This document shows positions 1 through 7,368 of a stretch of DNA of 64,000 nt, piece by piece. Source of the stretch: Alphaproteobacteria bacterium (GTDB lineage: Bacteria > Pseudomonadota > Alphaproteobacteria > RF32 > CAG-239); assembly GCA_017501665.1 (NCBI GenBank), contig JAFVWM010000032.1:89255-153254 (forward strand), read 5' to 3'. A program made the translations under genes and the position numbers. Position 1 is the first letter of the stretch. Each line of letters opens with the position of its first letter. The notes beneath the pieces are model-generated. The model did not search any database. It saw only the letters and a list, made by a program, of their open reading frames with translations, and had not been told where the DNA came from.

Positions 1-422
1 TTTCCTGACAAAAAAGGAAAATCTTGAGTAGTACGTGAACAAATTTCTACATTTGTTACATCATTTTTGAAGAATAAATATTCTCTTTCGTCTCCGACAT
101 AGATTACATCCGGAGCCGGCTTGTCAGGTTGTTCTTTTTTGATTGTTTCCAATACGTGTACATTCCATGGCACATTGTTTACATCTTTAACGCCTACAAT
201 TCTTAAGCGCTCATATGCATCGCTTTTGCGCCAAACATTTTGCACCATTTTTTTACGAGTAAAATAAGGCAGAGGATTTTTTTCGGTTCCGCTTTCTTGA
301 GCTGAGCCGATTAAAACAGTGCCATAAGCACATTCTTCCATCATTTTTTTGATAAGTCTGTCATGACCGATATGAAAAGGTTGACAGCGAATAATACAAA
401 AACCGTGTTGATATTTAAACAT
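1..422 (-). CDS. NMN/NaMN adenylyltransferase paralogue, NadM-like (partial, C-terminus outside window)
   Basis: About 140 N-terminal residues are visible; the gene runs off the left edge. The protein opens with a nucleotidyltransferase fold signature, CQPFHIGH at about residues 13-20, which binds the ATP phosphates in this superfamily. It is a clear paralogue of the protein at 7369-7911: both share HG(F/L)CI, PFHIGH, the RNPL/KNPL..TRKKM block and the following YERL(R/K)IVG stretch. By family it would join AMP to nicotinamide or nicotinate mononucleotide, but a related nucleotidyltransferase role is possible. The start ATG (422-420) lies seven U residues after a Shine-Dalgarno AGAGG (434-430) that is part of a structured leader (see 423-545). 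It has its own promoter. Confidence 0.75.
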   Translation of the reverse strand, partial: MFKYQHGFCIIRCQPFHIGHDRLIKKMMEECAYGTVLIGSAQESGTEKNPLPYFTRKKMVQNVWRKSDAYERLRIVGVKDVNNVPWNVHVLETIKKEQPDKPAPDVIYVGDEREYLFFKNDVTNVEICSRTTQDFPFLSG

Positions 423-545
423 AAAAAAACCTCTCTTTCGAAAGGCCAACTCATCAACTTGCGGGATAAAACCCTAATACTTTTTTGCAGATGACTGGCC
501 AAGTCCCAACGTCCGTGCCTATTGCCCTCAAGCACCCGAACATTT
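423..545 (-). promoter_or_regulatory. Putative riboswitch leader C (pseudoknot plus Shine-Dalgarno-sequestering hairpin)
   Basis: Read on the minus strand, the leader starts with lower stem GUUC (541-538) / GGAC (514-511), bulge GG (537-536), and upper stem GUGCUU (535-530) / AGGCAC (520-515). The loop GAGGGCAAU (529-521) follows. Loop GGCAA can pair with downstream UUGGCC (502-497) if one G is bulged. The same GGCC (500-497) plus UCAUC (494-490) can instead pair with GAUGA (455-451) and GGCC (447-444). That second pairing overlaps CCUUU (445-441), which otherwise pairs with the Shine-Dalgarno AGAGG (434-430) in a hairpin followed by seven U. Shape and logic match leaders at 7289-7360 and 7912-8030. 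The structure is hand-folded; ligand unknown. Confidence 0.65.
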
Positions 546-548
546 GTT

Positions 549-577
549 ATGTTATTAAATAAAAAAAATATTGTCAA
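549..577 (-). promoter_or_regulatory. Sigma-70-type promoter for leader C
   Basis: On the minus strand a perfect -35 TTGACA (577-572) is followed by a 17-base spacer and -10 TAACAT (554-549). The expected transcription start is near 541-543, which is the first base of the structured motif. Such coincidence is usual for aptamers placed at the 5' end of a transcript. Confidence 0.7.
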
Positions 578-645
578 TTAGTTTTTTTATTTTTTTTGTA
601 TTGTTATTACCAAAAGAGGTGATAGTCGTTACTATCACCCCTTGA

Positions 646-1047
646 TTAGAAATTTATTGCTTTTTTTAGTCCATATACCGTAACTTCCCATTTTTCTTCG
701 GATACTCGTTCATCTCTTATTTGATGAATTATGCCTATCCTTACCAAATGATCATACATGGTTAAAGAAAACTTTTTAACAAAATCTTCTTTTATGCCTT
801 GTTTTATATCGGTTACATATTGTATAGCAACTTTTATTTTTTTGAGGCTTATGGGATTATCTTTTTCTTCAAGATATTCTGCTCGTAAAAGAGCTACACA
901 GGCTACAATAAAAACAGCCATACAGATTTTTAGTACATTTTGAAGGCTGTCGCCATCAAGATATATACATATGACCAAAAGTACGCAGAAAATGACTATA
1001 AAGCACCCCGAAAGTGCATAATAAAAAATTTTTTTCTTTTTATTCAT
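646..1047 (-). CDS. Small two-helix inner-membrane protein of unknown function
   Basis: 133 residues, no recognised family. Two hydrophobic segments occupy roughly residues 8-30 (YYALSGCFIVIFCVLLVICIY) and 36-54 (VLKICMAVFIVACVALL), after a lysine-rich N-terminus (MNKKKK), so both helices should lie in the inner membrane. The remaining 75 residues are charged and presumably cytoplasmic; their end (ERVSEEKWEVTVYGLKKAINF) resembles the end of a winged-helix-like fold, but that is only an impression. No strong Shine-Dalgarno precedes the ATG. It is divergent from the gene at 1205, and a 19-base palindrome lies between them. Confidence 0.6.
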   Translation of the reverse strand: MNKKKKIFYYALSGCFIVIFCVLLVICIYLDGDSLQNVLKICMAVFIVACVALLRAEYLEEKDNPISLKKIKVAIQYVTDIKQGIKEDFVKKFSLTMYDHLVRIGIIHQIRDERVSEEKWEVTVYGLKKAINF

Positions 1048-1204
1048 AACCCAAAAATTTAATTAATAATAGACTAGCGTTTGTTTGTTATCATAAAAAT
1101 TTTATGATGTAAAGATTTATTATTCAGCCCTTTAGAATGATTAACGAATAATTAATGAATAAAATTTATTTTTTAACATATTAACTTATTGAAAGTATTT
1201 AACG

Positions 1205-1699
1205 ATGTTAAAAGATGATATAAATAAAAACATATTAAAAACAATACTCTCCGAAATATCAAATATAAACAACAATAAAAATATCGTTCCTTCCGATATA
1301 ATATCCGACAAATCCATTTCCACAGTTGAAAAAAATATAACTGTCGAATTTGTTGATGACAATAATGAAATTAAAAAAGCTTTAAGAAAAGAAATTATAA
1401 AAATTTACCCTATTGATAATTATAACATGTATGAAGTTTTAGTAACGATAAGTACACTTCAAGACAGCATTAAAGATATTTCAGATGCTTTTTATACTCT
1501 GGTTATGCTAACTCCCGACAACAAAATGATAAATTGTGAATTTATTGATTTATCGGTGTTTTCAGAAAAAAGTTCTGAAGAATGTGATAATTATCAAAAC
1601 GTTATATTAAATGAAGCAAAAAAATATATATCTGATGCCAAAGATATTGAAGCTCTTAAATCCTTTATAGAATTGTTCAGAATAACGGATGATAAGTAA
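1205..1699 (+). CDS. Hypothetical cytoplasmic protein
   Basis: 164 residues, rich in Asn, Lys, Ile and Asp, with no signal peptide or membrane segment and no motif I recognise. Lengthy continuous coding with codon use like its neighbours supports a real gene. The N-terminal third (LKTILSEISNINNNKNI) looks helical and low in complexity; the middle (VEFVDDNNEIKKALRKEIIKIYPIDNYNMYEVLV) looks like a mixed alpha/beta domain. The Shine-Dalgarno is weak. The next gene has its own promoter, so the two are probably separate transcripts. Confidence 0.55.
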   Translation: MLKDDINKNILKTILSEISNINNNKNIVPSDIISDKSISTVEKNITVEFVDDNNEIKKALRKEIIKIYPIDNYNMYEVLVTISTLQDSIKDISDAFYTLVMLTPDNKMINCEFIDLSVFSEKSSEECDNYQNVILNEAKKYISDAKDIEALKSFIELFRITDDK

Positions 1700-1706
1700 C
1701 AACCAT

Positions 1707-1735
1707 TTGACAAGAATACAAAAAAATGATACATT
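1707..1735 (+). promoter_or_regulatory. Sigma-70-type promoter for the gene at 1775
   Basis: A perfect -35 TTGACA (1707-1712), a 17-base spacer and -10 TACATT (1730-1735) stand 40 bases before the ATG at 1775. A GAGGA Shine-Dalgarno follows at about 1763. Confidence 0.6.
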
Positions 1736-1774
1736 AATTGTATATGAGGTATATTTAGAGATGAGGATAACATT

Positions 1775-2650
1775 ATGAGTACATTCAAAGAAAAATTAAA
1801 ACATAAAGCTCTACCATATGTTATTGCCGGCATTTCAATATTCGGCGGAGTTACTCAGGCTGAAGCGCAAAATCAAGAAAACACCATTTTATCATCCATT
1901 CATGACACCTCTCTTTCCTATAATGATGGTTATTGCCGTTATACAGAGTCTATTTCTGTACGACATGATGATAAAACATTTTTTTGGAAAAATGCTGTTA
2001 TGTCTTACGAAATCGGAAACGGATATCAAATAATGCATGAAACGCATGGTGATAATAAAGGGAATGATTTTTCTACAACAATGTTATCACCTGATGGCAG
2101 AGAAATAGACATAAATTTCTTTAACACCGGAGATTTTTTAGTACCACCTCAATATTTGTTAGATCCGGAGTCATCTGAAAAGGACCCGACAAAAATAAAA
2201 GAAAATAATGATAGGTGGGAAATGGAGATGTGTAAAAAGGCTGATAAAAAAATAGATAATCTTGCTGATAGGGAAGCTTTTTATACATATGTTAAAGAAA
2301 CTCGTAATATGTTAGAAACAGGAACTTTTAACGAAAATTTATTAAAAGCTAGGCATGTTAAAGCTGAGATTAAAAACTATAGTGTAAGCGCTACGGGTCC
2401 CAAAGCCGACAAATCATTAGCAAAAGAATTTAGACAAATAAAAAGAGCCATGAAAAAAGAAATTAAAGGTAACAGCTCAGAATTTAAGAAGCTTGTTGTT
2501 AATGATGCGAAACAACAAAATCAAACCCAAAATGATAAAGACAAATTAATGATTCTATCTGGTCGTAAATCATCGAATAATTATCAACCTACAGTTAATA
2601 AAACTACTTTAGACCGTTCGAAAATTTCTATAGTTAGTCAACATTCATAA
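1775..2650 (+). CDS. Predicted exported protein of unknown function
   Basis: 291 residues. The N-terminus is a Sec-type signal peptide: basic start (MSTFKEKLKHKA), hydrophobic core (YVIAGISIFGGV), and a likely cleavage site after AEA at about residue 32. The mature part has a beta-rich region (about 45-125) and then a highly charged helical region. Residues about 200-291 are rich in Lys, Asn and Gln and look disordered. No catalytic motif is recognisable. It probably acts in the periplasm or outside the cell. It has its own promoter and is followed by a hairpin at 2673-2708, so it seems to be a single-gene transcript. Confidence 0.6.
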   Translation: MSTFKEKLKHKALPYVIAGISIFGGVTQAEAQNQENTILSSIHDTSLSYNDGYCRYTESISVRHDDKTFFWKNAVMSYEIGNGYQIMHETHGDNKGNDFSTTMLSPDGREIDINFFNTGDFLVPPQYLLDPESSEKDPTKIKENNDRWEMEMCKKADKKIDNLADREAFYTYVKETRNMLETGTFNENLLKARHVKAEIKNYSVSATGPKADKSLAKEFRQIKRAMKKEIKGNSSEFKKLVVNDAKQQNQTQNDKDKLMILSGRKSSNNYQPTVNKTTLDRSKISIVSQHS

Positions 2651-2672
2651 TAAGCATATATGACTTTATATC

Positions 2673-2712
2673 AACACTACCAAGTAAATACATTATTTGG
2701 TAGTGTTTGTTT
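2673..2712 (+). terminator. Probable intrinsic terminator
   Basis: AACACTACCAA (2673-2683) pairs with TTGGTAGTGTT (2697-2707), followed by a short T-rich stretch. It sits just after the exported-protein gene. The T tract is interrupted, so termination may be partial. Confidence 0.55.
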
Positions 2713-2817
2713 CTAAAATGATTAATATAATATTTTTCGGCAATACTCAGCATTTTAAATTATTATAAACCATTTGATGTTATAATAATCTAAAATTGAT
2801 TTATGTAGGAGACTTTT

Positions 2818-4299
2818 ATGAATATATTTGAAAGAATTGTCGGAAAATCGGATGAAGAAAAGAATCAAAATACTGAAGTTATAAATGAGGTAGGCGGTGC
2901 ACCGGAAAATATTACCTCCGGATTGTCTTACGCTAAAGAAAACAACACTTCAGGTTCGGTTTTACATCAAACTGATCAATCGATCAGACCGGAGCAATTG
3001 ATTAACGATCCTGTTATTGTTGCTAAACCTGATCAGCCGGTTGAACCGAAACAAACAACAACAACGACTGTAACTACGTCCCAGCCGTCTCCCGCTACAC
3101 AACCGATGTCACCAAGTATGACACCAAGGGCTCCTCATGTTCAACAAACTCAACCAAATCAGCCTGCTCCAATGCCTCAATCTGTGACATCAAATACGCC
3201 CCCTAAAGTTGCGCCTACACAAACAACTGTTACTACTGCTCAGGACAGACCTGTTCAAATGCCTCGTCCGGCTCAACCATCAGTAAGCAGTTCAACACCA
3301 TCTCAGAGTACGGAAAATCAATATACCTCATTTCCTCCATGCGTTAATCTCGGTTATATAAATGACGGTAAGTTTTCTGATTTGTACATTACTCCGGATA
3401 AAAAAACTTATATATGGGGCGGAAAGACTAATGCCGGTCTGCAGGAAGTATATTTTGATGATTTTGAGGATTTTTATAATCAAATAAATGAAGCATATGA
3501 CGGCATCCCTTCTTATTTGTTAAAGTACAACGGTCGTAACTATCGCGTTGAAAGAACCGTAGCGACGGGAGGTCATCAATTTTGCGCTCGAAAAATGCCT
3601 GTGGACATCCCCAAGTTAAAATCTTTGGGTTTACCACAAGGTGTATATAATCACTTATTATCTCTTGCAAACTGTGGCGGAATGATTTTGTTGGCCGGTG
3701 CAACGGGATCCGGTAAGAGTACGACTATTGCATCATTATTAAAAGAATATTTATGTACTGCCGGCGGGTATGCTTTTACAATTGAAGATCCGGTAGAACT
3801 TCCTCTTGATGGTGTATATGTAACATCGTCAAATGAGCTCGGTTTGTGTAAACAAACAATTCCACCAAATGGTGTTTGGGCCGAAGGAATCAAGTCTGCT
3901 TTGCGTTCAAAGCCTCGTTATATATATTTGGGAGAGATTCGTTCTCCTGATATTGCATCAGAAGCCTTGCGTGCTGCAACTTCCGGACACTTGGTTTTAT
4001 CCTCAATTCACGCAAATAATGTGAGCGAGGCCGTTAACTCACTGATTAAGTATGCGGCATCATCAGGTATTAGTGAAGGTATGGCTTATGAATTGGTGGC
4101 CGGAGGTTTGCTAGGTGTTGTACACCAAATATTATCTGGTGCACCCAAAAGAGCTCATGTTACTACAATATTCGCCAATCCTGATGTCAATGCAGGTTGT
4201 CAAGTGCGCGGTATGATACGTAGTGGTAAACTTAATATTGCAACAGTAATGGAACAACAACGTATATTATTAGATATGGGTAAACCATTATTTAAATAA
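2818..4299 (+). CDS. PilT/DotB-type secretion or pilus-retraction ATPase with a disordered N-terminus
   Basis: 493 residues. Residues about 20-165 are a low-complexity Pro/Thr/Gln/Ser stretch, likely disordered. The rest is a GspE/PilT-superfamily hexameric ATPase: a small N-terminal domain (FSDLYITPDKKTYIWGG), Walker A GATGSGKST at about 297-305, an Asp-box region (IEDPVELPL), Walker B (YIYLGEIRSPD) and a His box (SGHLVLSSIHANN). Family members power type IV pilus retraction or Dot/Icm-like type IV secretion. The unusual N-terminal domain looks closer to DotB/TraJ than to classical PilT, but this is a judgement by eye. No pilus or secretion gene is adjacent. A GGAG Shine-Dalgarno precedes the ATG. 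Confidence 0.75.
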   Translation: MNIFERIVGKSDEEKNQNTEVINEVGGAPENITSGLSYAKENNTSGSVLHQTDQSIRPEQLINDPVIVAKPDQPVEPKQTTTTTVTTSQPSPATQPMSPSMTPRAPHVQQTQPNQPAPMPQSVTSNTPPKVAPTQTTVTTAQDRPVQMPRPAQPSVSSSTPSQSTENQYTSFPPCVNLGYINDGKFSDLYITPDKKTYIWGGKTNAGLQEVYFDDFEDFYNQINEAYDGIPSYLLKYNGRNYRVERTVATGGHQFCARKMPVDIPKLKSLGLPQGVYNHLLSLANCGGMILLAGATGSGKSTTIASLLKEYLCTAGGYAFTIEDPVELPLDGVYVTSSNELGLCKQTIPPNGVWAEGIKSALRSKPRYIYLGEIRSPDIASEALRAATSGHLVLSSIHANNVSEAVNSLIKYAASSGISEGMAYELVAGGLLGVVHQILSGAPKRAHVTTIFANPDVNAGCQVRGMIRSGKLNIATVMEQQRILLDMGKPLFK

Positions 4300-4308
4300 T
4301 AGTACACA

Positions 4309-4346
4309 GAGTCACTGTATCGCTAAATACAGTGACTCATTTTTTG
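4309..4346 (+). terminator. Strong intrinsic terminator
   Basis: GAGTCACTGTAT (4309-4320) and ATACAGTGACTC (4327-4338) form a perfect 12-base-pair stem with a six-base loop, followed by ATTTTTT. It ends the ATPase gene. Confidence 0.85.
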
Positions 4347-4416
4347 GTCAATACGGATATAAAATGTCTTACTGTTGGTGATGTAACTTACAGAATAATT
4401 AAGGTTATATAAAACA

Positions 4417-5190
4417 CTATAATATCGGTGGTAATTGATTTCGTTTGAAAGACGAGCGCGAAACCAAGTTATTTACTCTTTCCACCAAATCTTTATCTTC
4501 ACCTTGTGCAATTATTTCTTTGGTACTAAGTTTTTCATCCGTTATTTTTTGTAAAATTCTATCTAATAGAGGATATGGCGGAAGTAGATCTTCGTCTTTT
4601 TGATTATGGGTCAACTCGGCAGATGGTGCTCTGGAAATAACTTCTTCGGGAAGTACGACGTTTATGCTATTGCGCCACTTTGCCAACTCAAATATTGTCG
4701 ATTTATAAATATTGCCGATCGGCATCAAACCACCGCAAGTATCACCATACAAAGTACAATAACCTGTTAATGCTTCTGATTTATTACCACAAGCTAGTAC
4801 CATTCCGCCATTTTGATTAGAATATGCCATCAAAATTTGTCCTCTAATACGAGCCTGAAGATTTTCTTGAACAATACCTTTAACATCTTTACCAAAAGAG
4901 TTTTGCAAAAAATTTATTTCACTATCAACAATATTATCAATATCTAATTCTTGATAATCAAGATTATTAAACTTTGCTATTCCTCGTGCTATGTTAAGGC
5001 TTAAGTCTGAAGTATATTTTGTTTTCATCATTATAGCTTTAACATTTTGTCCACCTATTGCATCTGCTGCCAAAACAGCAACAATAGCCGAATCAAGTCC
5101 TCCTGACAAACCTAAGATAACTTTGTTAAAGTTGTTATCCGAGAGATATTTCTTTAGCCCATTTTTCAAGTCATTCCATAATTTTTGCAT
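4417..5190 (-). CDS. nadE: NAD synthetase, ammonia-dependent
   Basis: 257 residues, the size of the single-domain ammonia-dependent enzymes. It converts nicotinate adenine dinucleotide to NAD with ATP and ammonia, the last step of the Preiss-Handler pathway. The PP-loop SGGLDSA at about residues 29-35 binds ATP pyrophosphate; LACGNKSE and the YGDTCGGLMPIGNIYKS block are further family signatures for the deamido-NAD site. No glutaminase domain is present. It is the last gene of the salvage operon, starting five bases after pncB stops, so translation is probably coupled. A minus-strand terminator is not obvious after it; the convergent terminator at 4309-4346 may serve both strands. Confidence 0.93.
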   Translation of the reverse strand: MQKLWNDLKNGLKKYLSDNNFNKVILGLSGGLDSAIVAVLAADAIGGQNVKAIMMKTKYTSDLSLNIARGIAKFNNLDYQELDIDNIVDSEINFLQNSFGKDVKGIVQENLQARIRGQILMAYSNQNGGMVLACGNKSEALTGYCTLYGDTCGGLMPIGNIYKSTIFELAKWRNSINVVLPEEVISRAPSAELTHNQKDEDLLPPYPLLDRILQKITDEKLSTKEIIAQGEDKDLVERVNNLVSRSSFKRNQLPPIL

Positions 5191-5195
5191 AATGA

Positions 5196-6662
5196 TTATC
5201 TCCCTTGATGTAATTTTATCAAATTTTGTTGTAAAGTATAAACCGAATTTTCTATTCCTACCTGATAAACAGTAGAATTTTTAATTTTTTTGTACTTATT
5301 ATCAAGTTTTTGTAAATTGTCTTTTGCTTTTGCCTGTAATACTTTCAAATCTTTTTCTACAGATTTTACAAATTTGCCATTACGCATCAAAGGTTTTAAC
5401 AAAGTATAGGCTTCTTCACCTTTAGCAAAACACATTGCCTGAGCAGAATTACTACCGATAATAAATGATTTGATATCTGTAGTTAATTTTCCTTCAGCTA
5501 TTACATCTGCTGTTGTGGACTGGATAATATCGCTACCATATTTTCCGCCTCTTATGACTCGAAGTACATTTGTTTTATTGGGAATTGTTGTTTTTCCTTC
5601 GGCTACTTTAATAACTGGACGTCCAGCATATTGCTTAGTTTTGAACACTCCTCCCAAAGCCGGATTATCATACGCTGTTACAACTTTGGTACCAGCTGCA
5701 AAAATATCATAAGGTGTACCTTGTTCAACTAATTTTTTTATTGAATACTCATCTAGGTCATTGGATGCTATAATTTTAGTATGATTAAATCCTGCATCAT
5801 CTAATATTTTTCTTGCTTCTTTGCCCCAATAAGCTAAATCTCCCGAATCAATTCGTATTCCTTGCAAAGGAATATTAGTTTCTTGTGAAGCTTTAATTGC
5901 ATTTTTAATACCTTGGCTAGTTTCATAAGTATCAACTAATAGAGTTGTATTACCTTGGCTTGCTCGTAAATATGCTTTGTATGCGTCTATTTCATCTTCA
6001 TAGCTCATAATAAAAGAATGAGCCATTGTTCCACTTACGGGAATATCGTAATGCTGTGCAGCCGCTACATTTGATGTTCCAGCCATGCCTCCAATAAAAC
6101 AGGCTCTGGTTGAACTAAATCCTCCTAGTTCTTGTCCTCGTCTTAGACCAAATTCTAAAACTGGTCGATTTTTACCATCGGAAGATGCAGCCAACACAAT
6201 GCGAGAAGCCTTTGTTGCTATCAGACTTTGCGAGTTAAAAATATTTAATAAAGCAGCTTCCACCATATCTACTTGCCATGTTGGTCCTGTTATTGAATAG
6301 ACTGGCTCATTAGGAAAAACAATTTCTCCTTCTTCTACAGCATCAATATTGATTTGAAGTGGTTGATTTTTTATAAAATTTAGAAAATCATCATTAAACC
6401 TTTTGCTTCCATCTGCATTTGTCTGATTTTGAAGATACTTGATATCCTCATCAGAAAAATGCCAATTTTCAATCCACTCTGAAAATTCTGCCAAACCTGC
6501 AGATAATAAATAATTGCCGTTAAATGGACATTTTCTGAAATAGCATTCTGATGTTTTTGTTTCATTGGCTTTACCATCACTAAACCATGCTTGAGCCATT
6601 GTTAAATGATATAAATCACAAAATAAAGGTGTTGAATTTGCTAAAATATTTGGTCTAGTCAT
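5196..6662 (-). CDS. pncB: Nicotinate phosphoribosyltransferase
   Basis: 488 residues, the length of the long bacterial NAPRTase form. It condenses nicotinate with PRPP to nicotinate mononucleotide. Visible signatures are the N-terminal DLYHLTMAQAW (substrate channel), EFGLRRGQ, GFSSTRACFIGGMAGTSN at about 184-200, SGTMAHSFIMSY at about 212-223, and the PRPP/phosphate-binding GIRIDSGDLAYW near 271. A role as a nicotinamide phosphoribosyltransferase (NadV) was considered, but these motifs and the adjacent nicotinamidase-like and NadE genes favour nicotinate as substrate. It starts four bases after the nicotinamidase-like gene ends and runs into nadE, forming one transcription unit. Confidence 0.9.
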   Translation of the reverse strand: MTRPNILANSTPLFCDLYHLTMAQAWFSDGKANETKTSECYFRKCPFNGNYLLSAGLAEFSEWIENWHFSDEDIKYLQNQTNADGSKRFNDDFLNFIKNQPLQINIDAVEEGEIVFPNEPVYSITGPTWQVDMVEAALLNIFNSQSLIATKASRIVLAASSDGKNRPVLEFGLRRGQELGGFSSTRACFIGGMAGTSNVAAAQHYDIPVSGTMAHSFIMSYEDEIDAYKAYLRASQGNTTLLVDTYETSQGIKNAIKASQETNIPLQGIRIDSGDLAYWGKEARKILDDAGFNHTKIIASNDLDEYSIKKLVEQGTPYDIFAAGTKVVTAYDNPALGGVFKTKQYAGRPVIKVAEGKTTIPNKTNVLRVIRGGKYGSDIIQSTTADVIAEGKLTTDIKSFIIGSNSAQAMCFAKGEEAYTLLKPLMRNGKFVKSVEKDLKVLQAKAKDNLQKLDNKYKKIKNSTVYQVGIENSVYTLQQNLIKLHQGR

Positions 6663-6666
6663 TTTA

Positions 6667-7287
6667 TTATCCTCTGCTCTTATTTACTAAATTATACTGA
6701 ATTTTTTTGTTTTGCAATTGTGTACGAAAAAATTGAGCTGTTGTAATACTTTTTATTCTTCCATTATTTAATAGTGGACGATATATATCTTTTTGCAAAA
6801 TATCACCTATTTGAGCCTTTGCCCCTTGACAAAGATCTTCGATAATAACAACATTGGCCCCTCTTTTAAGTAATCCATTCATAGCTTGGACTACACAAAC
6901 GTCACTCAATACTCCACAAAGATATACTTCTTTACCTTGCCAATTATCACTTAGAATTTGATAATTTTTAGCTTCGTTCCATATATCAGTAGTTGATTTA
7001 AAAATTTTGGTGACAGGAGTACTATTTTTAAAAGGAGCAGCTTGTTGCCAACCCCATGCACCAAAAATACAGTGCATTGGGTAGTTTTGAGCTTCTATAG
7101 TGTCTTTATATGTTTCAACAAAATGGGTATCATAACTATCAATAATTTTATCAAAACTATTGGCAAACAATCCATTAGCAAAGTTTTGATGTTTTTCGAT
7201 AAGTTTTTCATTATTAATAGTTAAATGTCCTTGCGGATGAACAAAATCATTTTGAAAATCAATCCGCATTAAAATACGATTATTCAT
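6667..7287 (-). CDS. pncA: Nicotinamidase-like isochorismatase-fold hydrolase
   Basis: 206 residues of the isochorismatase/cysteine hydrolase fold. Expected catalytic residues are present: Asp in RIDFQNDF (about residue 10) and the nucleophile Cys in GVLSDVCVVQA (about residue 132). Metal-binding-type residues are suggested by SYDTHF near 52 and YPMHC near 70. In this fold family, position beside pncB and nadE points to deamidation of nicotinamide to nicotinate, feeding PncB. Sequence is divergent from textbook PncA, so another amide is possible. A Shine-Dalgarno AAAGGG (7300-7295) lies seven bases from the ATG and directly after a pseudoknot strand (see 7289-7360), suggesting translational control of this and the two downstream genes. 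Confidence 0.78.
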   Translation of the reverse strand: MNNRILMRIDFQNDFVHPQGHLTINNEKLIEKHQNFANGLFANSFDKIIDSYDTHFVETYKDTIEAQNYPMHCIFGAWGWQQAAPFKNSTPVTKIFKSTTDIWNEAKNYQILSDNWQGKEVYLCGVLSDVCVVQAMNGLLKRGANVVIIEDLCQGAKAQIGDILQKDIYRPLLNNGRIKSITTAQFFRTQLQNKKIQYNLVNKSRG

Positions 7288-7288
7288 C

Positions 7289-7360
7289 TATTTTCCCTTT
7301 CAGGCTTATTAGGGGTAAAGTAAATGTCTGTCTTCTATAAGCCCTGCAGAAGACGCAGAC
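7289..7360 (-). promoter_or_regulatory. Putative riboswitch A, intercistronic, in front of pncA
   Basis: Minus-strand reading: lower stem GUCUG (7360-7356) / CAGAC (7330-7326), bulge CG (7355-7354), upper stem UCUUCU (7353-7348) / AGAAGA (7336-7331), loop GCAGGGCUUAU (7347-7337). Loop GGCUUAU can pair perfectly with AUAAGCC (7309-7303), giving an H-type pseudoknot. That strand ends two bases before the Shine-Dalgarno AAAGGG (7300-7295) of pncA, and CCCCU (7315-7311) could also pair with the Shine-Dalgarno. It begins eight bases after the nadM stop codon, so it is inside the operon and would control translation of pncA-pncB-nadE. The loop is identical to that of element B at 8007-8017. Confidence 0.7.
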
Positions 7361-7368
7361 AAAGTTTT

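Noticed and set aside
341-577. 78-residue minus-strand frame over the leader of the gene at 1-422
   Set aside because: It runs antisense-frame through the promoter and structured leader and overlaps the real gene in another frame. The conserved HIGH-motif frame is the coding one.
5196-6662. NadV-type nicotinamide phosphoribosyltransferase
   Set aside because: The GIRIDSGDLAYW and EFGLRRGQ motifs and the adjacent nicotinamidase-like and nadE genes fit nicotinate phosphoribosyltransferase better.
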